Below, piece after piece: positions 27,799-35,956 of a stretch of 64,000 bases of DNA. Where the stretch lies: assembly GCA_009838765.1 (NCBI GenBank), contig VXQX01000081.1, positions 62,001 through 126,000 of the forward strand, given 5' to 3'. Under the pieces are notes generated by a model. It was not told where the DNA came from and did no database searches. It saw nothing but the letters and a program-made list of their open reading frames with translations. The number at the start of each line of letters is the position of its first letter. Position 1 is the stretch's first letter. The translations under genes were made by a program, and so were the position numbers. Source of the stretch: Gemmatimonadales bacterium (GTDB lineage Bacteria > Gemmatimonadota > Gemmatimonadetes > Palauibacterales > Palauibacteraceae).

Positions 27799-30023
27799 GT
27801 ACCGCAGGTCCCCCGGTGAAACAGAGCGACGAGCGCATCCACCGCGTCTTCGAGTGGGCGCTGGCGCGGCTCCCCGGCCGGCTCGGGGCGCGGGCTCGGG
27901 ACGCGACCGGCGGTCGGTTCGGCATCGGCAGCCAGATCGTCGTGGGACTGGGCGGCGGTGTGCTCCTGACGATCAGCGCCATCCTCCTCGCGCTCCTCCT
28001 GATGACCATCGTGGAGCGGGGACAGAGCGAGGTGACGCAGGAACAGATCCCTTCGCTCCTCGCGGGCCACCGCGTGACGCAGCACAGCGAGGCGCTGCTG
28101 CGCGCATCCCCGCAGCTCCTGTCGGCCGCCGACCCCGCGACGCTGGCGGACGTCCGGGCCGCCGTCCTGCTGGAGCAGGACAGCCTCCAGTACTGGGTCA
28201 GCGAGGTCGGCGGCGGAGCGGGGATGGATGCGGATGTCGCGGGTCTGGCCGAAGGCCTGGTGGCGAACATCAACGAGATCTACGAGTCGGTCAACAACAC
28301 GATGACCTACGCTGCGCGGCTCGCCGAGATGGCGGCGACCGTCGAGGAGACCGGACTCCGCCTGCAGTCGGTGCTCGAGGAGGCGATCGACGATCAGTAT
28401 TTCTTCATGCGCACGGGGCTCCGCCAGCTGACGGACGTGCCGGCGCCGGTTTCGCAGCGCCAGGCGCAGGACGAGATCGAGCAGCTTTACGGTCTCCTGA
28501 GCTTCAAGGCGTCGCAGAACCAGGCGATCACGCTCATCCAGCAGGCCTTCGCCGAGACGGATCCGGGGGAGCTGCTCGCCAACCAGGGGCGCGTCGAGAC
28601 CGCGCTCCGCGATGTGCGGGCGACGCTGCCCAGGATCCGCCCGCTCCTGAGGGAGACGCTGGCCGACGCGGTGAGCGTCCCCAGCGAGCTGTACGGAGGC
28701 TCCGCCGGCATCTTCCAGACCCGCCGGCGGGAGCTGGACGAGGTCGGCCGGGCCGAGGAACTGCTCGAGCGCAACCGGCAGACGACGGCGGAACTCGACA
28801 TGGGCGTCCGGGCGCTGATGGAGCGCGTCGAGGAGACCGCCCGGGATGCGGCCAGCCGCTCCGAGTTCCTCGTGCAACTGGGGTTCTGGTTCCTCCTCGC
28901 CGTGATCCTGTTCACGGTCGGCGCGGCCCGGGTCGCCTGGAAGACGTTCGGCCGCTCGCTCATCGTTCGATTGAACAGCCTGTTTGCGACCACGCGCCGC
29001 ATGTCGGAGGGCGACCTCGAAGTGAAGGTGGAGGTCGAGGGCAACGACGAGGTCACCGACATGGCGCACGCGCTGGAGGTCTTCCGCAAGCACGCCCTCG
29101 AGGTGCAGAGGCTGAACCTGGTCGAGAAGCTGGCGCAGGAGGTGCAGACGAAGAACGAGGCGCTGGAGCAGACGCTCGACGACCTCCGGCGTACGCAGGA
29201 ACAGGTCATCACGCAGGAGAAGCTGGCCTCGCTCGGCGCGCTCACGGCGGGGGTCGCCCACGAGATCCGCAACCCGCTCAACTTCGTCAACAACTTCGCG
29301 GTGCTCTCGAAGGAACTGATCGAGGAACTCAAGGAGGAGATGAAGGAGGTCGCGGAGGGGAACGCGGAGCTGGACCGCGATTTCATCGAGGAGGTTCTCG
29401 GCGACCTCGACATGAACGTGACCAAGGTTCGGGAGCACGGAGGCCGGGCCGACCGCATCGTCGAGGGAATGCTGGCTCATTCCCGGGACGAAGCCGGCGC
29501 CGCCGAGACCATCGACGTCAACCAGCTCGTCGATGAGTATGCGAAGCTCGCCTACCACGGCCTGCGCGGCACGGACTCTTCGTTCAACGTGGCGCTGGAC
29601 CGCGATTTCGATGACGAAGCCGGCGAGGTCACCGGGATCGCCCGCGATCTGAGCCGGGTCTTCCTGAACATCGTGACCAACGCCTGCCACGCGACGGCTG
29701 CCCGCAAGGAGGAGGAGGAGGACGCCGACTATTCCCCCACCGTCGCGCTCAAGACGAGGGGCTACGAAGACCACGTCATCGTGTCGATTCGGGACAACGG
29801 CACCGGCATTCCGGACTCCATCGTCCGGAAGATCTTCGAGCCGTTCTTCACGACGAAGTCGGGGACGCAGGGGACCGGACTCGGGCTGTCGATCTCCCGC
29901 GACATCGTCGTCGGCCACGGCGGCGAACTCGAAGTGGAGAGCGAGCCGGGCGAGTTCACCGAGTTCCGGGTCAAGCTGCTCCGCGAGAGCAACATTTCCG
30001 AAGTGGCGGCGGCCGTGACATGA
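27795..30023 (+). CDS. Membrane sensor histidine kinase with periplasmic sensor region
   Basis: Inner-membrane histidine kinase of 742 residues. TM1 at about 45-73; a mostly helical periplasmic domain to about 350; TM2 (LGFWFLLAVILFTVGAARVA) near 360-380. A HAMP domain (MSEGDLEVKVEVEGNDEVTD) and coiled coil come next, then the H box with H489 in AGVAHEIRNPLNF, N box VFLNIVTNACHAT, G1 SIRDNGTGIP, F box KIFEPFFTTK and G2 GTGLGLSIS. Lacks a receiver of its own. GTG start at 27795 overlaps the binding-protein stop. Likely partner of the receiver-PP2C protein two genes upstream. Confidence 0.9.
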   Translation: MSTAGPPVKQSDERIHRVFEWALARLPGRLGARARDATGGRFGIGSQIVVGLGGGVLLTISAILLALLLMTIVERGQSEVTQEQIPSLLAGHRVTQHSEALLRASPQLLSAADPATLADVRAAVLLEQDSLQYWVSEVGGGAGMDADVAGLAEGLVANINEIYESVNNTMTYAARLAEMAATVEETGLRLQSVLEEAIDDQYFFMRTGLRQLTDVPAPVSQRQAQDEIEQLYGLLSFKASQNQAITLIQQAFAETDPGELLANQGRVETALRDVRATLPRIRPLLRETLADAVSVPSELYGGSAGIFQTRRRELDEVGRAEELLERNRQTTAELDMGVRALMERVEETARDAASRSEFLVQLGFWFLLAVILFTVGAARVAWKTFGRSLIVRLNSLFATTRRMSEGDLEVKVEVEGNDEVTDMAHALEVFRKHALEVQRLNLVEKLAQEVQTKNEALEQTLDDLRRTQEQVITQEKLASLGALTAGVAHEIRNPLNFVNNFAVLSKELIEELKEEMKEVAEGNAELDRDFIEEVLGDLDMNVTKVREHGGRADRIVEGMLAHSRDEAGAAETIDVNQLVDEYAKLAYHGLRGTDSSFNVALDRDFDDEAGEVTGIARDLSRVFLNIVTNACHATAARKEEEEDADYSPTVALKTRGYEDHVIVSIRDNGTGIPDSIVRKIFEPFFTTKSGTQGTGLGLSISRDIVVGHGGELEVESEPGEFTEFRVKLLRESNISEVAAAVT

Positions 30024-30034
30024 GGGGCCGACGC

Positions 30035-31702
30035 ATGGATCATGGAGGGATCATGAGAACGAAACGGTATTGCCGGCACGTCCTGACGGCGGCCGGGCTC
30101 CTCCTCCTCGGCGCGGGGTCGCTGCTCGCGCAGGTCGGACGCCCGGAAACGACTCCACGCGGCGATGACGAGGGCGACGGCCCGTACGACCGCCTGATTC
30201 TTCGCGGCGTCACGATCATCGATGGAACGGGCGCGCCGCCGCAGGGCCCCGTGGACATCGTCATCGAGGGCGACCGCATCGTCTCCGTCAACACCGTCGG
30301 CTTCCCGGGGCTCGACATCAACGAGGATCGCCGACCCGATGTGGAAATCGAGGACGATCCCGGCGCGAACGTGCACGAGGTCGACCTCTCCGGGCACTTC
30401 GTCATGCCCGGCTTCGTCGACATGCATGCGCACACCGGCGGCCTCCCCAAGGCGCCGCAGCCCGAGTACGTCTACAAGCTCTGGATGGCGCACGGGATCA
30501 CGACCTCTCGAGGCGTGGGCCACGGACCGATGATGTGGTCGCTCGAGGAGAAGGCGAGGGCGGCGCGCAACGAGATCGTCGCCCCGCGCATGTACACCTA
30601 CGTGCGGCCCGGCGAGGCCTGGGGCCAGGGGCTGGTGCATTCCCCCGAGACGGCGCGCGAATGGGTGCGCTGGGCGGCGGCACAGGAAGTCGACGGACAG
30701 AAGATCGACGGGCTGAAGCTGGGTTCCTACGACCCGCCGATCATGGAGGCGCTCATCGACGAGGCGCGGCAACACGGGCTCGGCACCGTGGCCCATCTCG
30801 GCCAGATGGGTGTGGGGCGGATGACCGCGCTCGACGCGGCCGAGATCGGGCTCGACATGATGACCCACTACTACGGCCTGTTCGAGTCGATGCTGTCCGA
30901 CTACAGCGTCCAGGACTGGCCGCTCGACTACAACTACCAGAACGAGCAGCACCGCTTCGGCAACGTGGCCCGGCTCTGGGACCAGGTCGACGGCCCCGGC
31001 TCGGAAAGCTGGAACGCGCTTCAGGAGCGCTTCCTCGAACTCGGGTTCGGGATCGATCCGACGATGACGATCTACGAGGCGAGCCGGGACGTGATGGCCG
31101 CCCGCAACGCGGACTGGCACGAGGAGTACACACTCCCCAGCCAGTGGGAATTCTATCAGGCGAGCCGCGCCGCGCACGGCTCGTACTGGTTCTACTGGGG
31201 CACGGAGGAAGAGGTCGCGTGGCGAAACTTCTACAAGGTGTGGATGCAGTTCCTCAACGAGTTCAAGAACCGCGGCGGCCGGGTGACGACGGGCTCGGAC
31301 TCGGGCTTCATCTACAAGCTGTACGGCTTCGACTACATCCGGGAGTTCGAACTGCTGCGCGAGGCCGGGTTCCACCCGGTGGAAGTCATCCGCTCGGCCA
31401 CCCTGCACGGGGCGCAGGAGCTGAACGATCCCAAGGGACTGCCGCCCGACTTCGGGATGATCCGTCCCGGGCTCAAGGCCGATTTCGTCGTCATCGAGGA
31501 GAACCCGCTTCAGAACCTGAAGGTCCTGTACGGCAACGGCGCGCCGAAGCTCAACGACGAGACCGGCGAAACGGAGCGCGTCGGCGGCATCAAGTACACG
31601 ATCAAGGACGGCATCATCTACGACGCGAAGCGGATGCTGGCCGACGTGCGGGAGATGGTGCGGGCGGCAAAGGCCCAACTCGCGACGGAGGACGACGATT
31701 AG
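30035..31702 (+). CDS. Exported metal-dependent amidohydrolase
   Basis: Periplasmic or lipid-free exported amidohydrolase of about 555 residues. Signal peptide MRTKRYCRHVLTAAGLLLLG region ending SLLAQ; the first metal site HxH is in GFVDMHAHTG, further ligands in TVAHLGQMG and MTHYYGL, and the catalytic Asp in TTGSDSGFIYKL. The N- and C-terminal beta sandwich (DRLILRGVTIIDGTG; IRPGLKADFVVIEENP) is typical. ATG 30035 has GAGGGG seven bases ahead; ATG 30020 (ATGA overlap with the kinase stop) and ATG 30053 are alternatives. Such proteins act on imides, lactams or dipeptides; substrate unknown. Confidence 0.84.
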   Translation: MDHGGIMRTKRYCRHVLTAAGLLLLGAGSLLAQVGRPETTPRGDDEGDGPYDRLILRGVTIIDGTGAPPQGPVDIVIEGDRIVSVNTVGFPGLDINEDRRPDVEIEDDPGANVHEVDLSGHFVMPGFVDMHAHTGGLPKAPQPEYVYKLWMAHGITTSRGVGHGPMMWSLEEKARAARNEIVAPRMYTYVRPGEAWGQGLVHSPETAREWVRWAAAQEVDGQKIDGLKLGSYDPPIMEALIDEARQHGLGTVAHLGQMGVGRMTALDAAEIGLDMMTHYYGLFESMLSDYSVQDWPLDYNYQNEQHRFGNVARLWDQVDGPGSESWNALQERFLELGFGIDPTMTIYEASRDVMAARNADWHEEYTLPSQWEFYQASRAAHGSYWFYWGTEEEVAWRNFYKVWMQFLNEFKNRGGRVTTGSDSGFIYKLYGFDYIREFELLREAGFHPVEVIRSATLHGAQELNDPKGLPPDFGMIRPGLKADFVVIEENPLQNLKVLYGNGAPKLNDETGETERVGGIKYTIKDGIIYDAKRMLADVREMVRAAKAQLATEDDD

Positions 31703-31727
31703 CGGTCGACGGGCGGAGCGCCACGGG

Positions 31728-32378
31728 ATGACGTTCCTGACGTTCCCGCGCGGAGCCGTGCTCCTGCTCCTGACGCTGACCGCCTGCGGCGACGCGGGCG
31801 CGGGGGAGGCGCGGACGGTCCAGCCCGGCGCCCCCGGCGAGGCCACGCGCGTCCTGACCGTGGAGGAAGCCGCAGCCCTCGAGCACGTCACGCACACCGA
31901 GGCGGACGTGCGCTTCATGCAGGGGATGATCCCGCATCACGCCCAGGCGCTGGAGATGGCCGCGCTCATTGCCGAGCGGACGGAGCACGAGGGGCTGCGC
32001 CTGCTCGGGCGCCGGATCGAGATCTCCCAGCGGGACGAGATCGCGTGGATGACGCGCTGGCTCGAGCGCCGCGGGGAGACGGCTCCGATGATGGGGGCCG
32101 GACACGCGCACGGACTCGGCGAGGGCGAACTCATGCCGGGGATGCTGTCGCGCGACGAGATGGCCGCCCTCGCGGCGGCACGCGGCTCCGAGTTCGACCG
32201 GCACTTCCTCGAAGGCATGATCAAGCATCACCAGGGCGCGCTCATGATGGTGGCGGAACTGTTCGACAGTCCTGGCGGAGGCCAGGAGACCGAGATCTTC
32301 CGGTTCGCGGCGGACGTGGACGCGGACCAGGACATGGAGATCCTGCGCATGAGCGACATGCTGAACGCGATTCCATGA
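31728..32378 (+). CDS. DUF305 lipoprotein
   Basis: Protein of 216 residues with a lipoprotein signal (LTLTAC) followed by two DUF305 half-motifs: FMQGMIPHHAQALEMAALIA at about 65-84 and FLEGMIKHHQGALMMV at about 165-180. These His-His pairs in helical hairpins resemble ferritin-like metal sites, and DUF305 proteins are often linked to copper or to periplasmic redox systems. Twenty-five bases after the amidohydrolase, same strand. Confidence 0.88.
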   Translation: MTFLTFPRGAVLLLLTLTACGDAGAGEARTVQPGAPGEATRVLTVEEAAALEHVTHTEADVRFMQGMIPHHAQALEMAALIAERTEHEGLRLLGRRIEISQRDEIAWMTRWLERRGETAPMMGAGHAHGLGEGELMPGMLSRDEMAALAAARGSEFDRHFLEGMIKHHQGALMMVAELFDSPGGGQETEIFRFAADVDADQDMEILRMSDMLNAIP

Positions 32379-32415
32379 GCGCTCATCGACGATTCACGAG
32401 GTAGGAGGTAGGAAG

Positions 32416-34269
32416 ATGTCACGCAGAGATACCCTGACGGAGTGGCGGCGGATCGGCCGCCCGGCGGCGGCGTTGCTCGCGTTGGCGTTCGGCTGGCTGG
32501 CCGGCGCGGATGCCCTTGCGGGGCAGGACCCGCCACCACCCCCGCCGGAGGCCGTCTGGGAATGGGATCCGGACGATCCGCGCATCGGGCTCGCGCCCGG
32601 CCTCCACGACGCCGGCACGGCGATCGGCAACCTGGAGCGGCTGGTCAGCCTCCCGAAGCCTGATCCGTTCCTCACGGACGAGGCCGGTGGACGCGGGCCG
32701 ACCAACTCGGATATCGCGTTCCAGGGAGACCTCGTCTTCCAGGGCAGCTACTGGGGCTTCCAGGTGTTCGACGCCTCGGATCCGGCCCAGCCCGAACTCG
32801 TCGTCGCGGTCGTGTGCCCCGGTGGACAGGGTGACGTCAGCGTGCACGAGAATCTCCTCTTCATGTCGGTCCAGCAGGCGTCGGCCCGGCTGGACTGCGG
32901 CACCGAGGGGGTCCAGGACAGCGTCAGCACCATGCGTCTGCAGGGGATCCGGATCTTCGACATCTCCGACATCGAGAATCCGCGCCAGGTGAAGACCGTG
33001 CAGACGTGCCGCGGCTCGCACACGCATACGCTCGTCACCGACCCCAACGACGACTCGCACGTCTACATCTACGTTTCGGGCACGGGACGCGTCCGTTCGG
33101 GCAGCGAACTCGAAGGCTGCTCCGGCCAGCCGGCGGAGGAGGACGAGAACACGGCGCTGTTCCGCATCGAGATCATCGAAGTGCCCGTGGCTGCCCCGGA
33201 GAATGCCGAAGTCGTGAACATGCCGCGCATCTTCGCCGACGCCGAGACGGGGGATATCGCGGGTCTGTGGGCCGGAGGCGACCACGGCGAAGGCACGCAG
33301 GCGTCCCGTCTCACGAACCAGTGCCACGACATCACGGTGCGCTCGGATCTGGGACTCGCCGCCGGAGCCTGCGCGGGGAACGGCATCCTGCTCGACATCT
33401 CCGACCCCGAGAATCCGACTCGCATCGACCAGGTCGTCGATCCGAACTTCGCCTACTGGCATTCAGCCACCTTTAACAACGACGGGACGGCAATCGTCTT
33501 CACGGACGAGTGGGGCGGCGGCGGCGCGCCTCGCTGCCGCGGTTCCGATCCGGAGACGTGGGGCGCCAACGCGATCTTCACGATCCGCGACCGCAAGATG
33601 GAGCTGGCGGGCTACTACAAGCTGCCGGTGCCGCAGACCGAGCAGGAGAACTGCGTCGCCCACAACGGCTCCATGATCCCGGTGCCAGGCCGCGACATCA
33701 TGGTGCAGGGCTGGTACCAGGGGGGGCTCTCGATCTTCGATTTCACGGACCCGGAGAATCCGTTCGAGATCGCCTACTTCGACCGGGGCCCGCTCGACGC
33801 GGTGGAGATGCTGAGCGGCGGCTACTGGTCGGCGTACTGGCACAACGGTTCGATCTACGGCGCGGAAATCGCGCGGGGCGTGGACGTGTTCCAGCTCGCT
33901 GCCAGCGAGCACCTGTCGCAGGCGGAGATCGACGCGGCGATGTCGGTGATGGTCGGCGACTCCAACGTGCAGAACCAGGAGCGGTTCGATTGGCCCGCGA
34001 GCTTCGCGGTCGCGCGCTCGTACCTGGTCCAGATGCAACGCAGCAGCGGCATCCGGACCGAGCGGGGGGAGCGGGTGGCGTCGCTGCTCGACACGGCGGA
34101 GAGCCAGTCCGGCGCCGAGCGGAACGCCACGCTGGATGAATTGAACGCGGTCGCCGCCGAACTCGACGAGGACGCGCGCCTCGCCGCCAACGCGGCCGCG
34201 CCGGGAGATGCGCGGCGTCTGGCGCTGCTGGCCGACGCGATCCGCGACCTGACGGCCTCGCTGCGCTGA
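32416..34269 (+). CDS. Exported LVIVD-repeat beta-propeller protein
   Basis: Secreted protein of 617 residues. Signal peptide (about 1-36, LAGADALAGQ), then repeated LVIVD-type blades: QVFDASDPAQPELVVAV, RIFDISDIENPRQVKTV, LLDISDPENPTRIDQV and SIFDFTDPENPFEIAYF, each with a strand-Asp-Pro-x-Asn/x-Pro pattern. The last 120 residues are helical and low in repeats. Nothing catalytic is recognised; such proteins are commonly surface or periplasmic scaffolds in Gemmatimonadota-like genomes. AGGAGG sits 8 bases before the ATG. Confidence 0.85.
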   Translation: MSRRDTLTEWRRIGRPAAALLALAFGWLAGADALAGQDPPPPPPEAVWEWDPDDPRIGLAPGLHDAGTAIGNLERLVSLPKPDPFLTDEAGGRGPTNSDIAFQGDLVFQGSYWGFQVFDASDPAQPELVVAVVCPGGQGDVSVHENLLFMSVQQASARLDCGTEGVQDSVSTMRLQGIRIFDISDIENPRQVKTVQTCRGSHTHTLVTDPNDDSHVYIYVSGTGRVRSGSELEGCSGQPAEEDENTALFRIEIIEVPVAAPENAEVVNMPRIFADAETGDIAGLWAGGDHGEGTQASRLTNQCHDITVRSDLGLAAGACAGNGILLDISDPENPTRIDQVVDPNFAYWHSATFNNDGTAIVFTDEWGGGGAPRCRGSDPETWGANAIFTIRDRKMELAGYYKLPVPQTEQENCVAHNGSMIPVPGRDIMVQGWYQGGLSIFDFTDPENPFEIAYFDRGPLDAVEMLSGGYWSAYWHNGSIYGAEIARGVDVFQLAASEHLSQAEIDAAMSVMVGDSNVQNQERFDWPASFAVARSYLVQMQRSSGIRTERGERVASLLDTAESQSGAERNATLDELNAVAAELDEDARLAANAAAPGDARRLALLADAIRDLTASLR

Positions 34270-34422
34270 ACGACGCCATTCGAGGTGCGCTCCGGGGGGC
34301 CGCGTCCTCACCCCGGAGCGCGCCTCGCGTCGCGGGCCGGGCCCGGAGGCGGAACCGGGGCGCCCACCGAACCGTATGACAGCCTGACCGACGGCCGTCC
34401 CATCCCCGAAGCGGACCCTGCG

Positions 34423-34890
34423 ATGAAGCACGATTCCCCAACCGACGCCGCTCTTTCCGCCGGCGGATTGACCCGGGGCCTCGTCCCCGGGGGCACCTTT
34501 CTGGCGGACTTCCTCTACCCCGAGCCGGCGGAGCGCCGGGTCGGGGCGATCATCGGCTGGTGGGAGAAACGCCGTCTCCCCTACAACCTCATCGTCGGCG
34601 GGACCGGGCTTGTGACGATGACGTTCGGCGCGGCGCTCACGGCGGTGGTCGCGACACTGCAGCCGGTCGACCTGATCCGCGGGGCGATCTGGTGGGCCGT
34701 GTGGGCGAACGTGTGCTATACGCTGGGACCCGTCGTCGAGATCGCGCTCCAGAAGCTGTTCGGCGAACGGCTCCTTCCGGCCGGTCCCCTCCTCTTCCGG
34801 GCGGGCGTGACCGTCGCCGTCGGCGTCACGCTGCTGCCTATCATCCCCCTCACGATCGGGTTCATCCTGAACTTCCTCGGACTGCTCTGA
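34423..34890 (+). CDS. Small membrane protein, unknown function
   Basis: A 155-residue protein with three or four hydrophobic segments. Signature stretches are GTFLADFLYPEPAERRVGAI, WWEKRRLPYNLIVGGTGLV and LLFRAGVTVAVGVTLLPIIP. A second, damaged copy of the same gene lies 1 kb downstream. ATG 34423 is used; the frame is open further upstream but the extra residues are low complexity. Unknown family to me. Confidence 0.6.
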   Translation: MKHDSPTDAALSAGGLTRGLVPGGTFLADFLYPEPAERRVGAIIGWWEKRRLPYNLIVGGTGLVTMTFGAALTAVVATLQPVDLIRGAIWWAVWANVCYTLGPVVEIALQKLFGERLLPAGPLLFRAGVTVAVGVTLLPIIPLTIGFILNFLGLL

Positions 34891-34922
34891 CCGCCGCGAG
34901 GTGGGGCCCTTGGCTCCTGTGG

Positions 34923-35441
34923 GTGCTGGCGAGCGGAGTCGGCGGAGCCGCGGGCGTCGTCCCGGCAAGCATCATCGGTACGGCGATGGGCGAGGCCGTC
35001 CTCGGGGCCGTGGCGCTGGGCGGGGTCCTCGGCACGATCGCGGCAGCCCAGTGGCTCATCATGCGGCGGCGCCTGTCCTGGGCGGCCCGGTGGGCGATGG
35101 CAAAGATCGCGGCAGGACTCGTCGGGGGCGCCGTCGCGCTCGGCCTGTTGGACGCTCTGTCCGCAAATGGGAGTGAAACCCTCGGCGCCGTCCTGGGAAC
35201 GCTCGCGGGACTGGGCGCGTTCGGCACCGTCCAATGGCTGATTCTCCGACGGGTCACGCGTGCCGGCGCGTGGGTGGCGGCAAGCGTCGCGGGCCTCGTC
35301 GCGGCCGGCCCCCTCGGTGTGGGCGTGCTGGGGTCGCTCGTTGGAGATGGCGGTGGATTCGGGGTCGTCTACGGGGCGATAACAGGCGCACGGTTCGTCT
35401 CAGTGATCTCGAAGCGCCCCGCTTCCGCGCCGAAGGCCTGA
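34923..35441 (+). CDS. Small glycine-rich membrane protein, unknown function
   Basis: About 172 residues of alternating small-residue-rich helices: GAAGVVPASIIGTAMGEA, GGVLGTIAAAQWLIMRRRLS, LGAFGTVQWLILRRVTRAGA, with QWLI(M/L)RR occurring twice, i.e. an internal duplication. Resembles the loosely related bacterial proteins with repeated QWL-LRR motifs; function unknown. GTG 34923 is the first standard start in the open frame, but helix prediction suggests the first TM begins a few residues earlier, so the start is uncertain. Confidence 0.5.
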   Translation: MLASGVGGAAGVVPASIIGTAMGEAVLGAVALGGVLGTIAAAQWLIMRRRLSWAARWAMAKIAAGLVGGAVALGLLDALSANGSETLGAVLGTLAGLGAFGTVQWLILRRVTRAGAWVAASVAGLVAAGPLGVGVLGSLVGDGGGFGVVYGAITGARFVSVISKRPASAPKA

Positions 35442-35444
35442 GGG

Positions 35445-35914
35445 ATGAAACCCGACGCCATGACGGACTCGATCCCTGCCGGGCGAACTCCCGCAGGGCA
35501 GCGTCCCCGGAGGCCCCTTCCTCGCGGACTTCCTGTACCCGGCTCCGGCGGAGCGCCGCGTCGGGGCGATCATCGGCTGGTGGGAGAAGCGCCGGCTTCC
35601 CTACAACGTCGTCGTCGTCGGAACCGGACTTGTGACGATGACCGTCGGCTCGCTGATCATGGCCTTGAACGGAGAATTCGAACCGCTCGTGTGGTTCCGG
35701 GTCGGTATTTTCTGGCTGGTTGCGGCTAACGTGAGCTATACGCTGGGTGCCGCGATCGAGATCGTACTCGACAAGTTATTCGGCCGCGGAGTCCTTCCCA
35801 CCGGCCCTCTACTCTTCCGGGCCGGAGTGACCGCTTCCGTCGGCGCGACGCTTGTTCCCCATCATCTTTATCGTGCTGGGGTACATCGCGATGAGTCTGG
35901 GCATCGGTGTCTGA
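35445..35914 (+). pseudogene. Frameshifted second copy of the 34423-34890 membrane protein
   Basis: Reading across three frames reconstructs a paralogue of the gene at 34423. It starts MKPDAMTDSIPAG in one frame, shifts around 35475-35510 into the frame of FLADFLYPAPAERRVGA and NVSYTLGAAIEIVLDKLFGR, then shifts again at a CCCC run (about 35855-35860), after which the remaining C-terminus would be IIFIVLGYIAMSLGIGV and stop at 35912-35914. Two indels could be real decay or homopolymer errors in the assembly. Downstream is the convergent FMN enzyme. Confidence 0.65.
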
Positions 35915-35956
35915 CCTCAACACGGCCCTTCGCGTTCCCGCGGGACCGTACTGTCG

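Noticed and set aside
27576-29918. 780-codon frame antisense to the histidine kinase
   Set aside because: Shadow of a GC-rich gene; no recognisable domain, while the plus strand has all kinase boxes.
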